From the NCBI GenBank assembly GCA_963719165.1, contig CAVRAV010000001.1, positions 496,001 through 560,000 on the forward strand: DNA of 64,000 bases, written 5' to 3'. Of this stretch, positions 44,080 through 53,199 are shown piece by piece (within the stretch, counting starts at the first letter, position 1; every line of letters starts with the position of its first letter). This DNA comes from JAOUEA01 sp963719165 (GTDB lineage: Bacteria > Actinomycetota > UBA4738 > HRBIN12). The position numbers and the translations under genes were made by a program. Below the pieces are notes generated by a model. That model saw only the letters and a list, made by a program, of their open reading frames with translations. It was not told the DNA's origin and searched no databases.

Positions 44080-46811
44080 CCTGCCTCGTCCAGAGCCGGC
44101 GCCCGCGCGATAGGGATCGGCACCGCGTCGCGGTCGGGCACGAACACTTGGAACGACGCGCCCCCGCCCTCGCGCTCCTCGACCCAAGCGCGGCCTCCGT
44201 GGAGCTCCGCGAACCGAGCCACGAGCGACAGCCCGATGCCGGTTCCGGGCGCGTGGGGCGACGCGGTAGGCCCCTGGCGGAACGGCTCGAAGATCGCTTC
44301 CCGGAGCTCCGCCGGGACACCGGGACCTTCGTCCTCGATCGACATCAGGGCGCCCCCGTCGAGGGCCTGCACGCGCAACCAGATGTGCCGATCCCGGGTG
44401 GTATGGCGAGCCGCGTTCGTGAGCAGGTTCTCGATGATGCGCTCGAGCTTGGCGGGGTCGGCGGTCAGCAGCACGGGCTCGGCCTCCACCGTCACGGGAC
44501 GGTCGGCGAGGGCCTCGAGGCTTTCGACGGTCCGGCGCGCGAGCGCGCCGAGATCCACCATGCGGTACTGGGGCTCCACGATGCCCCGGTTGAGGCGGTC
44601 GATGTCGAGCAGATCCTTCAGGAGCCGATCGAGCTTGCGGGCGTTCGCCGAGAGGCGCGCCAGCAGGTCCTCGCGGTCTTCGGGCCCGATCTCGGGTGTG
44701 CGTTCGAGGGTGAGCGAGAGCCCGAGGATCGACGTGAGGGGGCTGCGCAGCTCGTGGGAGACCGCCGCCAGGAACGTGTTCTTCATCTCGTCGAGTGCAC
44801 GGAGGCGCTCGGCGGCCTCGCGCTCGCGCTGCTCGCTCGCGCGCAAGGCCTGCTCGGCGAGCTTGCGCTCGGTGATGTCGCTCAACACGCCCTGCATGAA
44901 CGTGGGATCGCCCGCCTCGTCGTGCAGGAACGTGGTTTCGTCGTGGACCCAGATCGTGCGCCCGTCGCGCGTGTGCATCCGGTACTCCGCGCTCCACGGT
45001 CGCCGCTCGGCGGCCGCGGCGAGGTAGCTGCTGCGCAGGGCGTCGCGCTCATCGGCGGCGACGAGCGAGAGCCACAGGTCGGGGGTGCGGAGCCATTCCT
45101 GGGGAGTTACACCCGTCATCTGCTCGATCTGCGGGCTCACGTAGAGCGACTGCATGCTCGTGTCGGCCCGGTCGAGATAGATCGTGGACGGCACGTGTTC
45201 GACGATCGCCCGGAAGCGCTCCTCGGCCTCCCGGAGCTGCTCCTCATGCCGCTTGGTCTCGGTGATGTCGAACACGACGCCCTGGGACATGAGGGGGAGG
45301 CCCTGGTCGTCGAGGATCATGAAGGACTCGTCGTGGCACCAGATCCACCGTCCGTCTCGATGGCGGAACCGGTACTCCGCTTCGTACGGGACGCCCTCGT
45401 GGACGTGCCGCTCCGCGCGCGCCACGACCTCGTCGTGGTCGTCGGGGTGCAGGCCCTGTTCCCAGAGCTCCGGGTGCTCACGCCACTCCTGGGGCGTGTA
45501 ACCGTAGATCTGTTCCACCTGAGGCGACATGTAGATGGCCTGGGACAACGCGTCGGCCGTGTCGATGTAGGTGGCGGCGGGGATGGCCTCGATCAGCCCT
45601 CGGTAGCGCGCCTCGGCCTCGGACAGACGCGCCGCGGCGCGCTCGCGCCCGATCGCTCCGCCGAGGGTGTTCGCCACGACGCGGAGCGCGTCGATCTCGG
45701 CGGCTTGCCAGAGCCGTTCTTCGGTGTGGGCGAACGCCACGAACCCCCACCACACGCCCTCCACCATCACGGGCGCCACGATGCACGAGCGGATACCCCG
45801 CGGCTGCAGCACGGCACGCTCGGCCTCCGGAAAGTCACGCACGAGGCCGTGGATCGCCTCGCCCGCGCCGAGCATGATCTCCCAACGTTCGAAACCGCGC
45901 GCGCCGTAGCGCAGGCGCGCCACGTCGTCGCCCTCCGCCGGCAAACGCTGCGCCGGATCCATCCAATCGTGCTCCCGGACGGCGACGGCCGCCTCCGGGT
46001 CGTCGTCGTCGGGAACGTTGCGGTACACGCTGGCACGCCCGGCTTCGCCTGCGGGTCCCAGACGCGCGAGGACGTCGTCGATGCACTCCGTCCACGTCTG
46101 CGCCTTCAAGAAGCGCTCCGCCGCGTAACCGGCCGCCTCCAAGATGGCGTCCCGCCGCGCGAGCGCGTCCTCCGCATGCCGGCGCTCGGTGACGTCGCTG
46201 AGCACGCCCTGCCAGGCGGCGGCCCCGTCGGAGCCCTCCGCAAGGTACGCGTGATCGTGCACCCACACCACCGCTCCGTCCGCTCGGACGATCCGGTATT
46301 CCACGTCGAACGGTTCGCCGGTGGCGCTCGTGCGTTCGGACTCCGCCACGACCCGCTCCCGATCCTCGGGATGCAGGATCGCGATCCACAGCTCGGGGTC
46401 GGCCATGCTTCGCTCGGCCGAGTAGCCGGTCAGTCGCTCGTACTGCGGGCTGACGTAGCGAGCGGAGCTCAGCTCATCCACCGCGTCGACGTAGACGACC
46501 GCGGGCATCCGCTCCACGAGGCCTCGGTACCGCTCCTCGGTTTCGCGCCGCAGCCTCGATTCGTGCTGGGCCTGTCGCCACCGCAGGGACGCGAAGGTCC
46601 CGGCGGCCACGACCAGCAGGAGCAGGAGCCCCCAGAGTCCGCCCGAGACCCTGGGCGAGGCCTCGTCGAGGCGTGCGTCGAAGCGCGCGAACAGGTTGGT
46701 GCCCACGCCGAAACAGAAGACGACGACCGCCCATGCCGCGATCACGAGCAGGTCGCGGCGGCCGGTCGACCGTCTCCGTCCAGGCCCGGTCGTCCGTTCG
46801 AGGTTGCCCAC
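44076..46811 (-). CDS. Multi-PAS/GAF sensor histidine kinase
   Basis: 911 aa. Two N-terminal helices (LLVIAAWAVVVFCFGVGTNL; GLWGLLLLLVVAAGTFASL), PAS at about 90-215 (ARYVSPQYERLTGYS), a GAF-like domain at about 225-385 (SCIVAPVMVEGVWWGFVAFA), PAS at 395-515 (QAIYMSPQVEQIYGYT), PAS at 525-645 (QSLYVSPQIEQMTGVT), then the kinase: FLAAVSHELRSPLTSILGLS (His686), NLLTNAARHTT, IEDEGPGVP and GTGIGLSLVARFAELHGG. No receiver or HTH follows and no regulator is adjacent, so it is an orphan. The PAS copies resemble each other and that at 1-425, suggesting duplication. Confidence 0.93.
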   Translation of the reverse strand: MGNLERTTGPGRRRSTGRRDLLVIAAWAVVVFCFGVGTNLFARFDARLDEASPRVSGGLWGLLLLLVVAAGTFASLRWRQAQHESRLRRETEERYRGLVERMPAVVYVDAVDELSSARYVSPQYERLTGYSAERSMADPELWIAILHPEDRERVVAESERTSATGEPFDVEYRIVRADGAVVWVHDHAYLAEGSDGAAAWQGVLSDVTERRHAEDALARRDAILEAAGYAAERFLKAQTWTECIDDVLARLGPAGEAGRASVYRNVPDDDDPEAAVAVREHDWMDPAQRLPAEGDDVARLRYGARGFERWEIMLGAGEAIHGLVRDFPEAERAVLQPRGIRSCIVAPVMVEGVWWGFVAFAHTEERLWQAAEIDALRVVANTLGGAIGRERAAARLSEAEARYRGLIEAIPAATYIDTADALSQAIYMSPQVEQIYGYTPQEWREHPELWEQGLHPDDHDEVVARAERHVHEGVPYEAEYRFRHRDGRWIWCHDESFMILDDQGLPLMSQGVVFDITETKRHEEQLREAEERFRAIVEHVPSTIYLDRADTSMQSLYVSPQIEQMTGVTPQEWLRTPDLWLSLVAADERDALRSSYLAAAAERRPWSAEYRMHTRDGRTIWVHDETTFLHDEAGDPTFMQGVLSDITERKLAEQALRASEQREREAAERLRALDEMKNTFLAAVSHELRSPLTSILGLSLTLERTPEIGPEDREDLLARLSANARKLDRLLKDLLDIDRLNRGIVEPQYRMVDLGALARRTVESLEALADRPVTVEAEPVLLTADPAKLERIIENLLTNAARHTTRDRHIWLRVQALDGGALMSIEDEGPGVPAELREAIFEPFRQGPTASPHAPGTGIGLSLVARFAELHGGRAWVEEREGGGASFQVFVPDRDAVPIPIARAPALDEAG

Positions 46812-46884
46812 GGTGCTTCACGGCTTGTATCGACCCGCGAGCGGAGGCCCTGAACCGCTCCGGTGACGTCCCTACGCCGGTGGT

Positions 46885-47874
46885 TTAGAAGGTCGCCAGG
46901 GCGAGGAGGCGTCGATAGATCTGGTCGGGCTCCGGCTCCATGAAGAAGTGCTCCAGCGGGGTGGCGAAGGGCATGGCGGGGATGTCCGGGCCCCCCACGC
47001 GCACGAGCGGGGCGTCGAGCTCGAACATGGCCTCCTCCGCGATGGTGGACGCGATCTCCGCGCCCGCCCCGTACGTCCGATTGTCCTCGTAGACGACCAT
47101 CGCCCGGGCGGTCTTGCGCACCGAGGTCACGATCGTGTCCATGTCGAGCGGGGAGAGGCTCCGCACGTCCACGACCTCAACGGAGATGCCCTCGTCGGCC
47201 TCGAGGCGGGCCGCTGCCTCGAGGCAGGTGTGAAGGGTGTAGCCGTAGCTCACGCAGGTGAGGTCGGTCCCCTCGCGTTTGACGTCCGCGGTCCCGATCG
47301 GCACGAGGTAGCCGCCGTCGGGCACCTCACCGGTGATGGCTCGATACGCCTTCTTGTGCTCGAGGAACAAGACGGGATCGGGGTCGGCGATGGCGGAGCG
47401 CAGGAGCCCGGCTGCGTCCGCAGGCGTCGAGGGCATCACGACCTTGAGACCCGGGATGTGAGCGAAGAACGCCTCGATCGACTGCGAGTGGTAGAGGGCG
47501 CCGTGGATGCCGCCGCCGCAGGGAGCTCGGATCACGAGCGGGCACCCCTGGTCACCGTTGGTGCGGTAGCGCATCCGCGCCGCCTCGGACACGATCTGGT
47601 CGAAGGCGGGGAAGATGAAGTCGGCGAACTGGATCTCGGCGACGGGCAGCAGGCCGTGCATCGACATCCCGATGGCAACGCCCACGATCCCGGCCTCCGC
47701 CAACGGCGTGTCGATCACTCGGTCCTCGCCGAACTCCTCCATCCAGCCCACGGAGACGCGGAACACGCCGCCGCGGTTCCCGACGTCCTCGCCGAGCAGG
47801 ATCACGCGATCGTCGGCGAGCATCTCGTCGTGCAGCGCGTCGCGGACGGCGGTGACGAGGTTCTTCTCCGTCAT
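46885..47874 (-). CDS. 2-oxoacid dehydrogenase E1 beta, BCKDH-like
   Basis: 329 aa. Opens with AVRDALHDEMLADDRVILLG and the thiamine-binding GEDVGNRGGVFRVS; then TPLAEAGIVGVAIGMSMHGL, EIQFADFIFPAFDQIVSEAA, RAPCGGGIHGALYHSQSIEA and VKREGTDLTCVSYG. With E1 alpha it decarboxylates branched-chain 2-oxoacids (or pyruvate) and acylates the E2 lipoyl group. Closest in style to BkdA2/PdhB. ATG overlaps the E1 alpha stop (ATGA). No E2 or E3 is attached here; it may borrow those at 53.2-58.0 kb. Confidence 0.92.
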   Translation of the reverse strand: MTEKNLVTAVRDALHDEMLADDRVILLGEDVGNRGGVFRVSVGWMEEFGEDRVIDTPLAEAGIVGVAIGMSMHGLLPVAEIQFADFIFPAFDQIVSEAARMRYRTNGDQGCPLVIRAPCGGGIHGALYHSQSIEAFFAHIPGLKVVMPSTPADAAGLLRSAIADPDPVLFLEHKKAYRAITGEVPDGGYLVPIGTADVKREGTDLTCVSYGYTLHTCLEAAARLEADEGISVEVVDVRSLSPLDMDTIVTSVRKTARAMVVYEDNRTYGAGAEIASTIAEEAMFELDAPLVRVGGPDIPAMPFATPLEHFFMEPEPDQIYRRLLALATF

Positions 47875-48890
47875 CGCGCGTCGGGCTCTTCGGCGAACAC
47901 GTGACGCATCGCGGACGCGGGAAGGGGGTCGGGCGCCTCCCAGGCCGAGGCGATCGCCACGTCCACTTCCTCCTTCACCCGCACGCGGAGCTCCGCCGCG
48001 CCCGCTTCGTCGAGGATGCCGGCCCCGCGCAGGTGGGCGGCGAAGCGTTCGAGCGGATCGTCGTGACGGGCCTCCTCGACCTCGTCGCGAGGCCGGTAGG
48101 TCTTGTCGTCGTCGTCGGAGGTGTGGCCCAGGAACCGGTAGGTCTTCGCCTCGATCAAGGTGGGGCCTTCGCCCGATCGCGCCCGCTCGTGGGCGGTCTT
48201 CATGGCCGAATAACAGGCCAGGACGTCGTTGCCGTCGACGACCACGCCCGGGAACCCATAGCCCTCGGCGCGGTCCGCCACGTTCTCTACGGCCATCTGC
48301 TTGGACTGGGGGACGCTGATCGCGTAGTGGTTGTTCTCACAGACGAAGATCACGGGGAGGCGATGGATCCCGGCGAAGTTGAGCCCCTCGTGCCAGTCTC
48401 CCTCGCTGGTGGCGCCGTCGCCGAACCAGCAACCCACCACGGAATCTTCACCCCGGTATCGCGCCGCGTACGCGATGCCGGCGGCGTGCGGAACCTGCGT
48501 GGCGATGGGCGAGCTGCCGCTGATGATCCCGAGCGATCGGTACCCCCAGTGCGACGGCATCTGCCGGCCCCCGGAGGAGGGATCGTCGGCCTTGGCGAAG
48601 ACCCCCAGGAAGATCTCATACGGCGTCATGCCGGCCCTCAGCACGACCGCGAGATCCCGGTAGTAGGGGAGCCACACGTCCTGCCCCGCGCGCATGGGCC
48701 AGGCCGTTCCGACCTGACACGCCTCGTGGCCCTCGGCGGGCACGACGAAGGGTGCGCGCCCCTGGCGGTTCTGACGCAAGGCCGCCTCGTCGATCAGCCG
48801 GGCGGTGAGCATCGTGCGATACATGGAGCGGAGGTCGTCGGGTGTGAGGCCGAGCGCCTCGTTCGCTGCGGAAGCTACCTGCGTGGACAA
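47871..48890 (-). CDS. 2-oxoacid dehydrogenase E1 alpha, BCKDH-like
   Basis: 339 aa from a TTG. Thiamine pyrophosphate motif: GCWFGDGATSEGDWHEGLNF with ENNHYAISVPQ; also MYRTMLTARLIDEAALRQNR, APFVVPAEGHEACQVGTAW and the phosphorylation-loop relative YRFLGHTSDDDDKTYR, which marks the branched-chain (BCKDH) subtype. The TTG at 48890 has GGGGGTGA 5 nt upstream and lies about 22 nt after the predicted transcript start; longer in-frame readings lack such a site. First gene of a two-gene unit with E1 beta. Confidence 0.9.
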   Translation of the reverse strand: MSTQVASAANEALGLTPDDLRSMYRTMLTARLIDEAALRQNRQGRAPFVVPAEGHEACQVGTAWPMRAGQDVWLPYYRDLAVVLRAGMTPYEIFLGVFAKADDPSSGGRQMPSHWGYRSLGIISGSSPIATQVPHAAGIAYAARYRGEDSVVGCWFGDGATSEGDWHEGLNFAGIHRLPVIFVCENNHYAISVPQSKQMAVENVADRAEGYGFPGVVVDGNDVLACYSAMKTAHERARSGEGPTLIEAKTYRFLGHTSDDDDKTYRPRDEVEEARHDDPLERFAAHLRGAGILDEAGAAELRVRVKEEVDVAIASAWEAPDPLPASAMRHVFAEEPDAR

Positions 48891-48916
48891 CTCGTCACCC
48901 CCGGCACGGTGTCGCG

Positions 48917-48922
48917 AGTGTA
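48917..48922 (-). promoter_or_regulatory. -10 box of the E1 alpha/beta unit
   Basis: TACACT on the minus strand gives a transcript starting near 48909 and a leader of about 20 nt that holds the ribosome site GGGGGTGA before the TTG at 48890. Confidence 0.45.
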
Positions 48923-49112
48923 GCACCGCCTCCCAAGGGTCCGGATCCGCGGATCGACGGGAGGAACCATCTAACGACCTGTACCCCCCTGGGGTACCTT
49001 CCACGGGGCATGGTTACGATCGGGGAATCATGCGATGGACGCGGCGGTTCGACCGTGTGAGAACCTAGCCCGAGCGCAAGCCGGAACGCACGCAGAGAAG
49101 AAGGAACCGAGT

Positions 49113-49916
49113 ATGAACCTGGCCCCCATCGCGAGCCCCAATGTCGTGGACGTCAACGAGGCCAACTTCGAGCAGGTCGTGATCGAGGGTTCGAAGGTTC
49201 GGCCCGTCGTGGTGGATCTGTGGGCTTCGTGGTGCCAGCCGTGCAAGACGCTTGGCCCCATCCTTGAGAAGGTCGCCGACGAGCGCGCGGGTGCGTTCCT
49301 GCTGGCGAAACTCGACGTGGACGCGAACCAGATGGTGGCGAGCGCCTTCGGGGTCCAAAGCATCCCCACGGTGATCGCGTTCAAGGACGGCGAGCCGGTG
49401 AACGGCTTCGTGGGCAGCTACCCGGAGGAGGCGGTGAACGAGTTCGTGGATCTGCTCGTGCCCTCGGAGGTGGAGCTCGAGGTGGAGGAGGCGCAGGAGC
49501 TCGAGGCCGCGGGCGACCTCGCGAGCGCAGAATCCGACTACCGCGACGCGCTCGCGAAGGACCCCAAGAACGGGGAGGCGGCGGTAGGGCTTGGGCGGAT
49601 CCTGGTTGAGCGGGACGAACTGGATGCCGCCGAGGAGCTCCTCGCCCCCTTCCTCCCCAACCCCGATGCCGAGCGCGTGATGGCCGCCATCCGGGTGCGG
49701 GGATGGGGTGCGGACCCGGGCGAGGGGCCTCTGGGTGCTGCGCGGACCCTCGCCGCCGCGGGGCACTGGCGCGAGGCATTCGAGGGCATGCTGGCGTCGT
49801 TAGGGACCGAACGCGAGGAGGCGCGCGCAACCCTGCTGGATGCGTTCGCCACACTTGGCGACGACGACCCGCTCGTCATCGAGTATCGGCGGAAGCTCGC
49901 CAGCGCGCTCTTCTAG
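49113..49916 (+). CDS. Thioredoxin-TPR protein (CnoX/YbbN-like)
   Basis: 267 aa. Residues 1-115 form a thioredoxin fold with VDLWASWCQPCKTLGPILEK (Cys41, Cys44) and the cis-Pro in GVQSIPTVIAF. Residues 125-267 are TPR-like helices (AQELEAAGDLASAESDYRDA, AAVGLGRILVERDELDAAEE). YbbN/CnoX proteins are holdases that hand substrates to chaperonin and protect Cys from overoxidation. The active site is WCQPC rather than WCGPC (E. coli CnoX has SQHC), so some redox activity is likely retained. Start fixed by AAGAAGGAACC before the ATG. Confidence 0.9.
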   Translation: MNLAPIASPNVVDVNEANFEQVVIEGSKVRPVVVDLWASWCQPCKTLGPILEKVADERAGAFLLAKLDVDANQMVASAFGVQSIPTVIAFKDGEPVNGFVGSYPEEAVNEFVDLLVPSEVELEVEEAQELEAAGDLASAESDYRDALAKDPKNGEAAVGLGRILVERDELDAAEELLAPFLPNPDAERVMAAIRVRGWGADPGEGPLGAARTLAAAGHWREAFEGMLASLGTEREEARATLLDAFATLGDDDPLVIEYRRKLASALF

Positions 49917-50104
49917 AGGCTCGATCCCGCGTTGCGTCGCAAGCCCTGACCTCATCTGCCACATCGGGGCCGGCCGTGGTGTAGCGTCGCCGAGGGTCGG
50001 CCAGATGGGATAGAACACGGGGGGCCGTCTGTCGGAGGCCGGTCGGGGTCGATCTCGGTCGCGAATAGGGCTTTCGGCCGATTGGGCCATCACCCTGCCC
50101 GGCC

Positions 50105-50110
50105 TAGACT
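50105..50110 (+). promoter_or_regulatory. -10 box upstream of the sugar transferase
   Basis: TAGACT implies a transcript start near 50117 and a leader of about 20 nt containing GAGGGTGA before the ATG at 50136, which supports that start over the GTG at 50196. Confidence 0.45.
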
Positions 50111-50135
50111 GCGGAACTGAGGGTGACCTGCGGCG

Positions 50136-51749
50136 ATGCCATATGGCGCACCCCGATCGAGGCGCGTTGGACCGAACGATAGGAATACGAACGTTGTGAG
50201 TGAACCGAACCTTCCCCCCGGCGTTTGGTCTGACGCGTTCGAATCCGAAGCCGGTTTCTCTGCCGGTGGCGCCGACGCCTCTGAGGCGGTCGTTCACCTC
50301 GTCACCCCGTCGTCGGGGCCGGTGCCACGCTCCGCGTCCGACCGCGAGACCGTCCGTCGGGGGTCTCGCGTTCGGCGCGAATACCGCAAGATCGCGGTGG
50401 CCATCGGGATCACCGACGCGTTGTCGGTGCTCTTGGCCTTCGCGGTGGCCTCGGCCGTTCACGACCGTGTCATGACGTCGCCGCTGAACGTGTGGGTCAT
50501 GCTCTTGGTCAGTCCGCTGCTCGTGGTTGCGGTCTTCTCCGCGTTCCGCCTCTACTCGGTCCAGCGTCTCACCGCGGCCGAAGAGTTCCGGCGGCTCCTC
50601 CTGGCGGTGACCATGGTGATCACCACGGCGGTGACGTTCTCGTTCTGGTCCGGCTCGGTCTTCTCGAGGCTGTGGATCGCCCTGTCGTGGATGGTCGCGA
50701 TGATGGCTGTGCTCATCGCGCGGTGGTCCTGGCGCAAGGTGATCGGGCGGGCGCGCGAGCAGGGCCGCCTCGCTCTGCGGACGCTGATCGTCGGCGCCAA
50801 CGCTGAGGCCGGGCGTGTCGTGACCGAGATGCGCCAGCGCGGGCTCGGCTTCATCCCGCTCGGCTACGTTTGCGCGGATGCCTGGGGGCGTCCCAGCACC
50901 GACATCCCCATGCTCGGGCACATCGACGACCTCCAGCTCCTCATCGCGGGGCACGACGCGGACTGCATCTTCGTGGCCTCCAGCGCGATACGGCCCGAGC
51001 ACATGGCCCAGGTGTCCAAGGCCGCGCGACGCACCGGGATCGAGGTCCGGGTGACGGCGAACGTTCAGGAGGTGCTGTCCACGCGCGTGGCCGCCCATCC
51101 CCTCGGCGGGCTGATGGCGTTCGCGCTGAAGCCCGTGCGCCTCTCCGGGTTCCAGGCGCTCGCCAAGCGATCGTTCGACCTCGGACTCACCGTCGTGGGC
51201 GCGATCGTGCTGCTGCCCGTGCTCGCCGTCGTCGCGATGGCGGTCAAGCTCACGTCGAAGGGACCGGTGTTCTTCAGGCAGGAACGCGTCGGGTATCACG
51301 GGCGCCCGTTCAAGATCATGAAGTTCCGCACGATGGTGGCCGATGCGGAGGACCGCCTCGGCGACCTCCTCGACCTGAACGAGGCGACGGGACCCCTGTT
51401 CAAGATGAGGGACGATCCGCGCGTGACCGGCGTGGGTCGTGTCCTGCGCAAGCTGAGCCTCGACGAGCTGCCCCAGCTGTTCAACGTGATCCGCGGCGAC
51501 ATGAGCCTCGTCGGCCCGCGGCCACCGCTCCCTCGCGAGGTGGCCAGGTACGAGGACTGGATGATGGCCCGCCTCGAGGTGCGGCCCGGGATCACCGGCC
51601 TGTGGCAGGTGAGCGGTCGCAGCGAGCTGCCGTTCGAGGACTACGTGCGCCTGGATCTGTTCTACATCGAGAATTGGTCGCTGGCCTACGACCTGTTCAT
51701 CCTCGCGAAGACGCTTCCGACGCTGGCGACGACCCGCGGCGCCCACTGA
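50136..51749 (+). CDS. Exopolysaccharide polyprenyl-phosphate sugar phosphotransferase
   Basis: 537 aa. Four N-terminal helices (about 85-205; VAIGITDALSVLLAFAVASA), a Rossmann-like CoA_binding_3 domain (RTLIVGANAEAGRVVTEMRQ), a fifth helix (FDLGLTVVGAIVLLPVLAVV) and the catalytic bacterial sugar transferase domain: VFFRQERVGYHGRPFKIMKF, LRKLSLDELPQLFNVIRGDM, SLVGPRPPLPREV and RPGITGLWQVSGRS. It loads the first sugar phosphate on undecaprenyl phosphate for EPS or O-antigen-like glycans. No other glycan genes are adjacent. The 3' end overlaps the convergent methyltransferase by 53 nt. Confidence 0.93.
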   Translation: MPYGAPRSRRVGPNDRNTNVVSEPNLPPGVWSDAFESEAGFSAGGADASEAVVHLVTPSSGPVPRSASDRETVRRGSRVRREYRKIAVAIGITDALSVLLAFAVASAVHDRVMTSPLNVWVMLLVSPLLVVAVFSAFRLYSVQRLTAAEEFRRLLLAVTMVITTAVTFSFWSGSVFSRLWIALSWMVAMMAVLIARWSWRKVIGRAREQGRLALRTLIVGANAEAGRVVTEMRQRGLGFIPLGYVCADAWGRPSTDIPMLGHIDDLQLLIAGHDADCIFVASSAIRPEHMAQVSKAARRTGIEVRVTANVQEVLSTRVAAHPLGGLMAFALKPVRLSGFQALAKRSFDLGLTVVGAIVLLPVLAVVAMAVKLTSKGPVFFRQERVGYHGRPFKIMKFRTMVADAEDRLGDLLDLNEATGPLFKMRDDPRVTGVGRVLRKLSLDELPQLFNVIRGDMSLVGPRPPLPREVARYEDWMMARLEVRPGITGLWQVSGRSELPFEDYVRLDLFYIENWSLAYDLFILAKTLPTLATTRGAH

Positions 51750-52497
51750 GCCGCTCGGTCCAGAACACATCGGTTCGGTAGCGCAGGGTCAACTCCTTGC
51801 GACCGCGCACCAACTCCGACACCTGCTTGGCCACGGCTTGCCGCTCGGGGGCGGCCAAGACGGCGATGAAGCTCACCGACACCGCCCGGTCGACGAGGGC
51901 CGCGGGGGTGAGTCGCTGGACGAAGGCGGACGTCCTGTGGGCGAGCGGCGAGAACGGCCCGTCACCGTCGAACGCCGAGCGCCAGGCCCCGCCGCGGTGG
52001 GTCGGCGTGTTGCCGCGGTGCGGTGCCCAGATCCGGCCGAGCGCCGCCTGGAGGGGATCGGACTCGTCGCGAACGTTGAACACGATGCCGAGCCGACCCC
52101 CCGGCCGGATGATACGCGCCAGCTCGGCAACGGCTCGCGATCCGTCGAACCAGTGGAACGCCTGCGCGGCAACGACCGCGTCGACGCCGGCGGCCTCGAT
52201 GCCGGTGTGCTCGGCGGTGCCGTCGCGCACCGAGACGGTGGGCAGCGCGCGCTCGAGGATCCTGCGCATGGCCGACACGGGCTCGATCGCGATCACGTCG
52301 GCGCCGGTGGGGACCAACAGTCGCGTCAGCTTGCCGGTGCCGGCCGCGAGGTCCACCACGGCGACGCCCGGCTCCAGCGGCAGGACCCGGGATAGGAACG
52401 CGACGACCTCGGCAGGGTAGTCTGGTCGTCCGCGATCGTACGCATCGGCCTCGCGCTCGAATCCCTCCGCCGCGACGCGATGGACGTCGGGGTTCAC
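51697..52497 (-). CDS. SAM-dependent methyltransferase (class I)
   Basis: 266 aa. SAM motif I is VAVVDLAAGTGKLTRLLVP, followed by VIAIEPVSAMRRILE, the acidic GTAEHTGIEAAGVDAVVAAQ and AFHWFDGSRAVAELARIIRP (post-motif). The N-terminus AAEGFEREADAYDRGRPDYP is the usual one for UbiE/type-11 methyltransferases that act on small molecules. GTG start overlaps the lipB stop (GTGA), so it is the last gene of the lpd-E1-E2-lipB operon. Its link to lipoate metabolism is unclear. Its end overlaps the convergent sugar transferase. Confidence 0.88.
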   Translation of the reverse strand: MNPDVHRVAAEGFEREADAYDRGRPDYPAEVVAFLSRVLPLEPGVAVVDLAAGTGKLTRLLVPTGADVIAIEPVSAMRRILERALPTVSVRDGTAEHTGIEAAGVDAVVAAQAFHWFDGSRAVAELARIIRPGGRLGIVFNVRDESDPLQAALGRIWAPHRGNTPTHRGGAWRSAFDGDGPFSPLAHRTSAFVQRLTPAALVDRAVSVSFIAVLAAPERQAVAKQVSELVRGRKELTLRYRTDVFWTERLSGRRGSSPASEASSRG

Positions 52498-53195
52498 GCG
52501 ACGGCGGCGGGCTGGAACCGCTCCGTGGTGTCCGCGGGTGCCGATCCGTAGGCGAGGCCGAACGCTTCGGCCAGCCGGCGTGCCACGATCGGTCGCATCT
52601 CCTGCACGCCCACGTTGCGGCCGGCGATCGCGCTGAGCGACGTCACGCCGTTGTCTGCCAGGCCGCACGCCACGATGCCGCCGAACCAGGACAGGTCCGT
52701 GTCGCAGTTGATCGCGAATCCGTGCAGCGTCACGCGCGTGCGCAGGAGGCGCACGCCGATCGCGCAGACCTTGTCGTCGCCGAAGAAGACGCCGGTCTGG
52801 ACGTCGTCGCGGCGATGGAGCTCGATCCCGATGTCCGCGGCACTGGCGATCACGGCTCCCTCGAGCGAGCGCAGGTAGCGACCGGCATCGGGTGCCGTGC
52901 CGAGGTCGACGATGGGGTAGCCCACGAGCTGGCCCGGTCCGTGGAAGGTGAACGACCCACCCCGGTCGATGTGGTGCACCTCGGCGCCATGGACGCGCGC
53001 CTCGTCCTCGGACCACACGAGGTGCTCGGGCTTGGCCCGCCGGCCCGCCGTGAAGACCGGCGGATGCTCGAGCAGGATCACCGTGTCGGGCGCCTCGTCA
53101 CGCAGCCGGCGCTCCGCGATGTCGTGCATCGCCTCGTTCGCCGCCCCGTAGGGGACGGGCCCCGCCGGCTCGATCAGCCACGTGGCGCGCGACAC
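52494..53195 (-). CDS. lipB: Octanoyl-[ACP]:protein N-octanoyltransferase
   Basis: 233 aa. Moves octanoate from acyl carrier protein to lipoyl domains, the step before LipA. Signature RGGSFTFHGPGQLVGYPIVD; catalytic Lys in GDDKVCAIGVRL and Cys in IVACGLADNGVTSL; also ILLEHPPVFTAGRRA. GTG start 4 nt after the E2 stop, so it is expressed with the E2 that it modifies. Confidence 0.96.
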   Translation of the reverse strand: MSRATWLIEPAGPVPYGAANEAMHDIAERRLRDEAPDTVILLEHPPVFTAGRRAKPEHLVWSEDEARVHGAEVHHIDRGGSFTFHGPGQLVGYPIVDLGTAPDAGRYLRSLEGAVIASAADIGIELHRRDDVQTGVFFGDDKVCAIGVRLLRTRVTLHGFAINCDTDLSWFGGIVACGLADNGVTSLSAIAGRNVGVQEMRPIVARRLAEAFGLAYGSAPADTTERFQPAAVA

Positions 53196-53199
53196 CCGG

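Noticed and set aside
44148..46853. A 901-codon open frame on the plus strand
   Set aside because: Antisense of the multi-PAS kinase; no motifs, biased composition.
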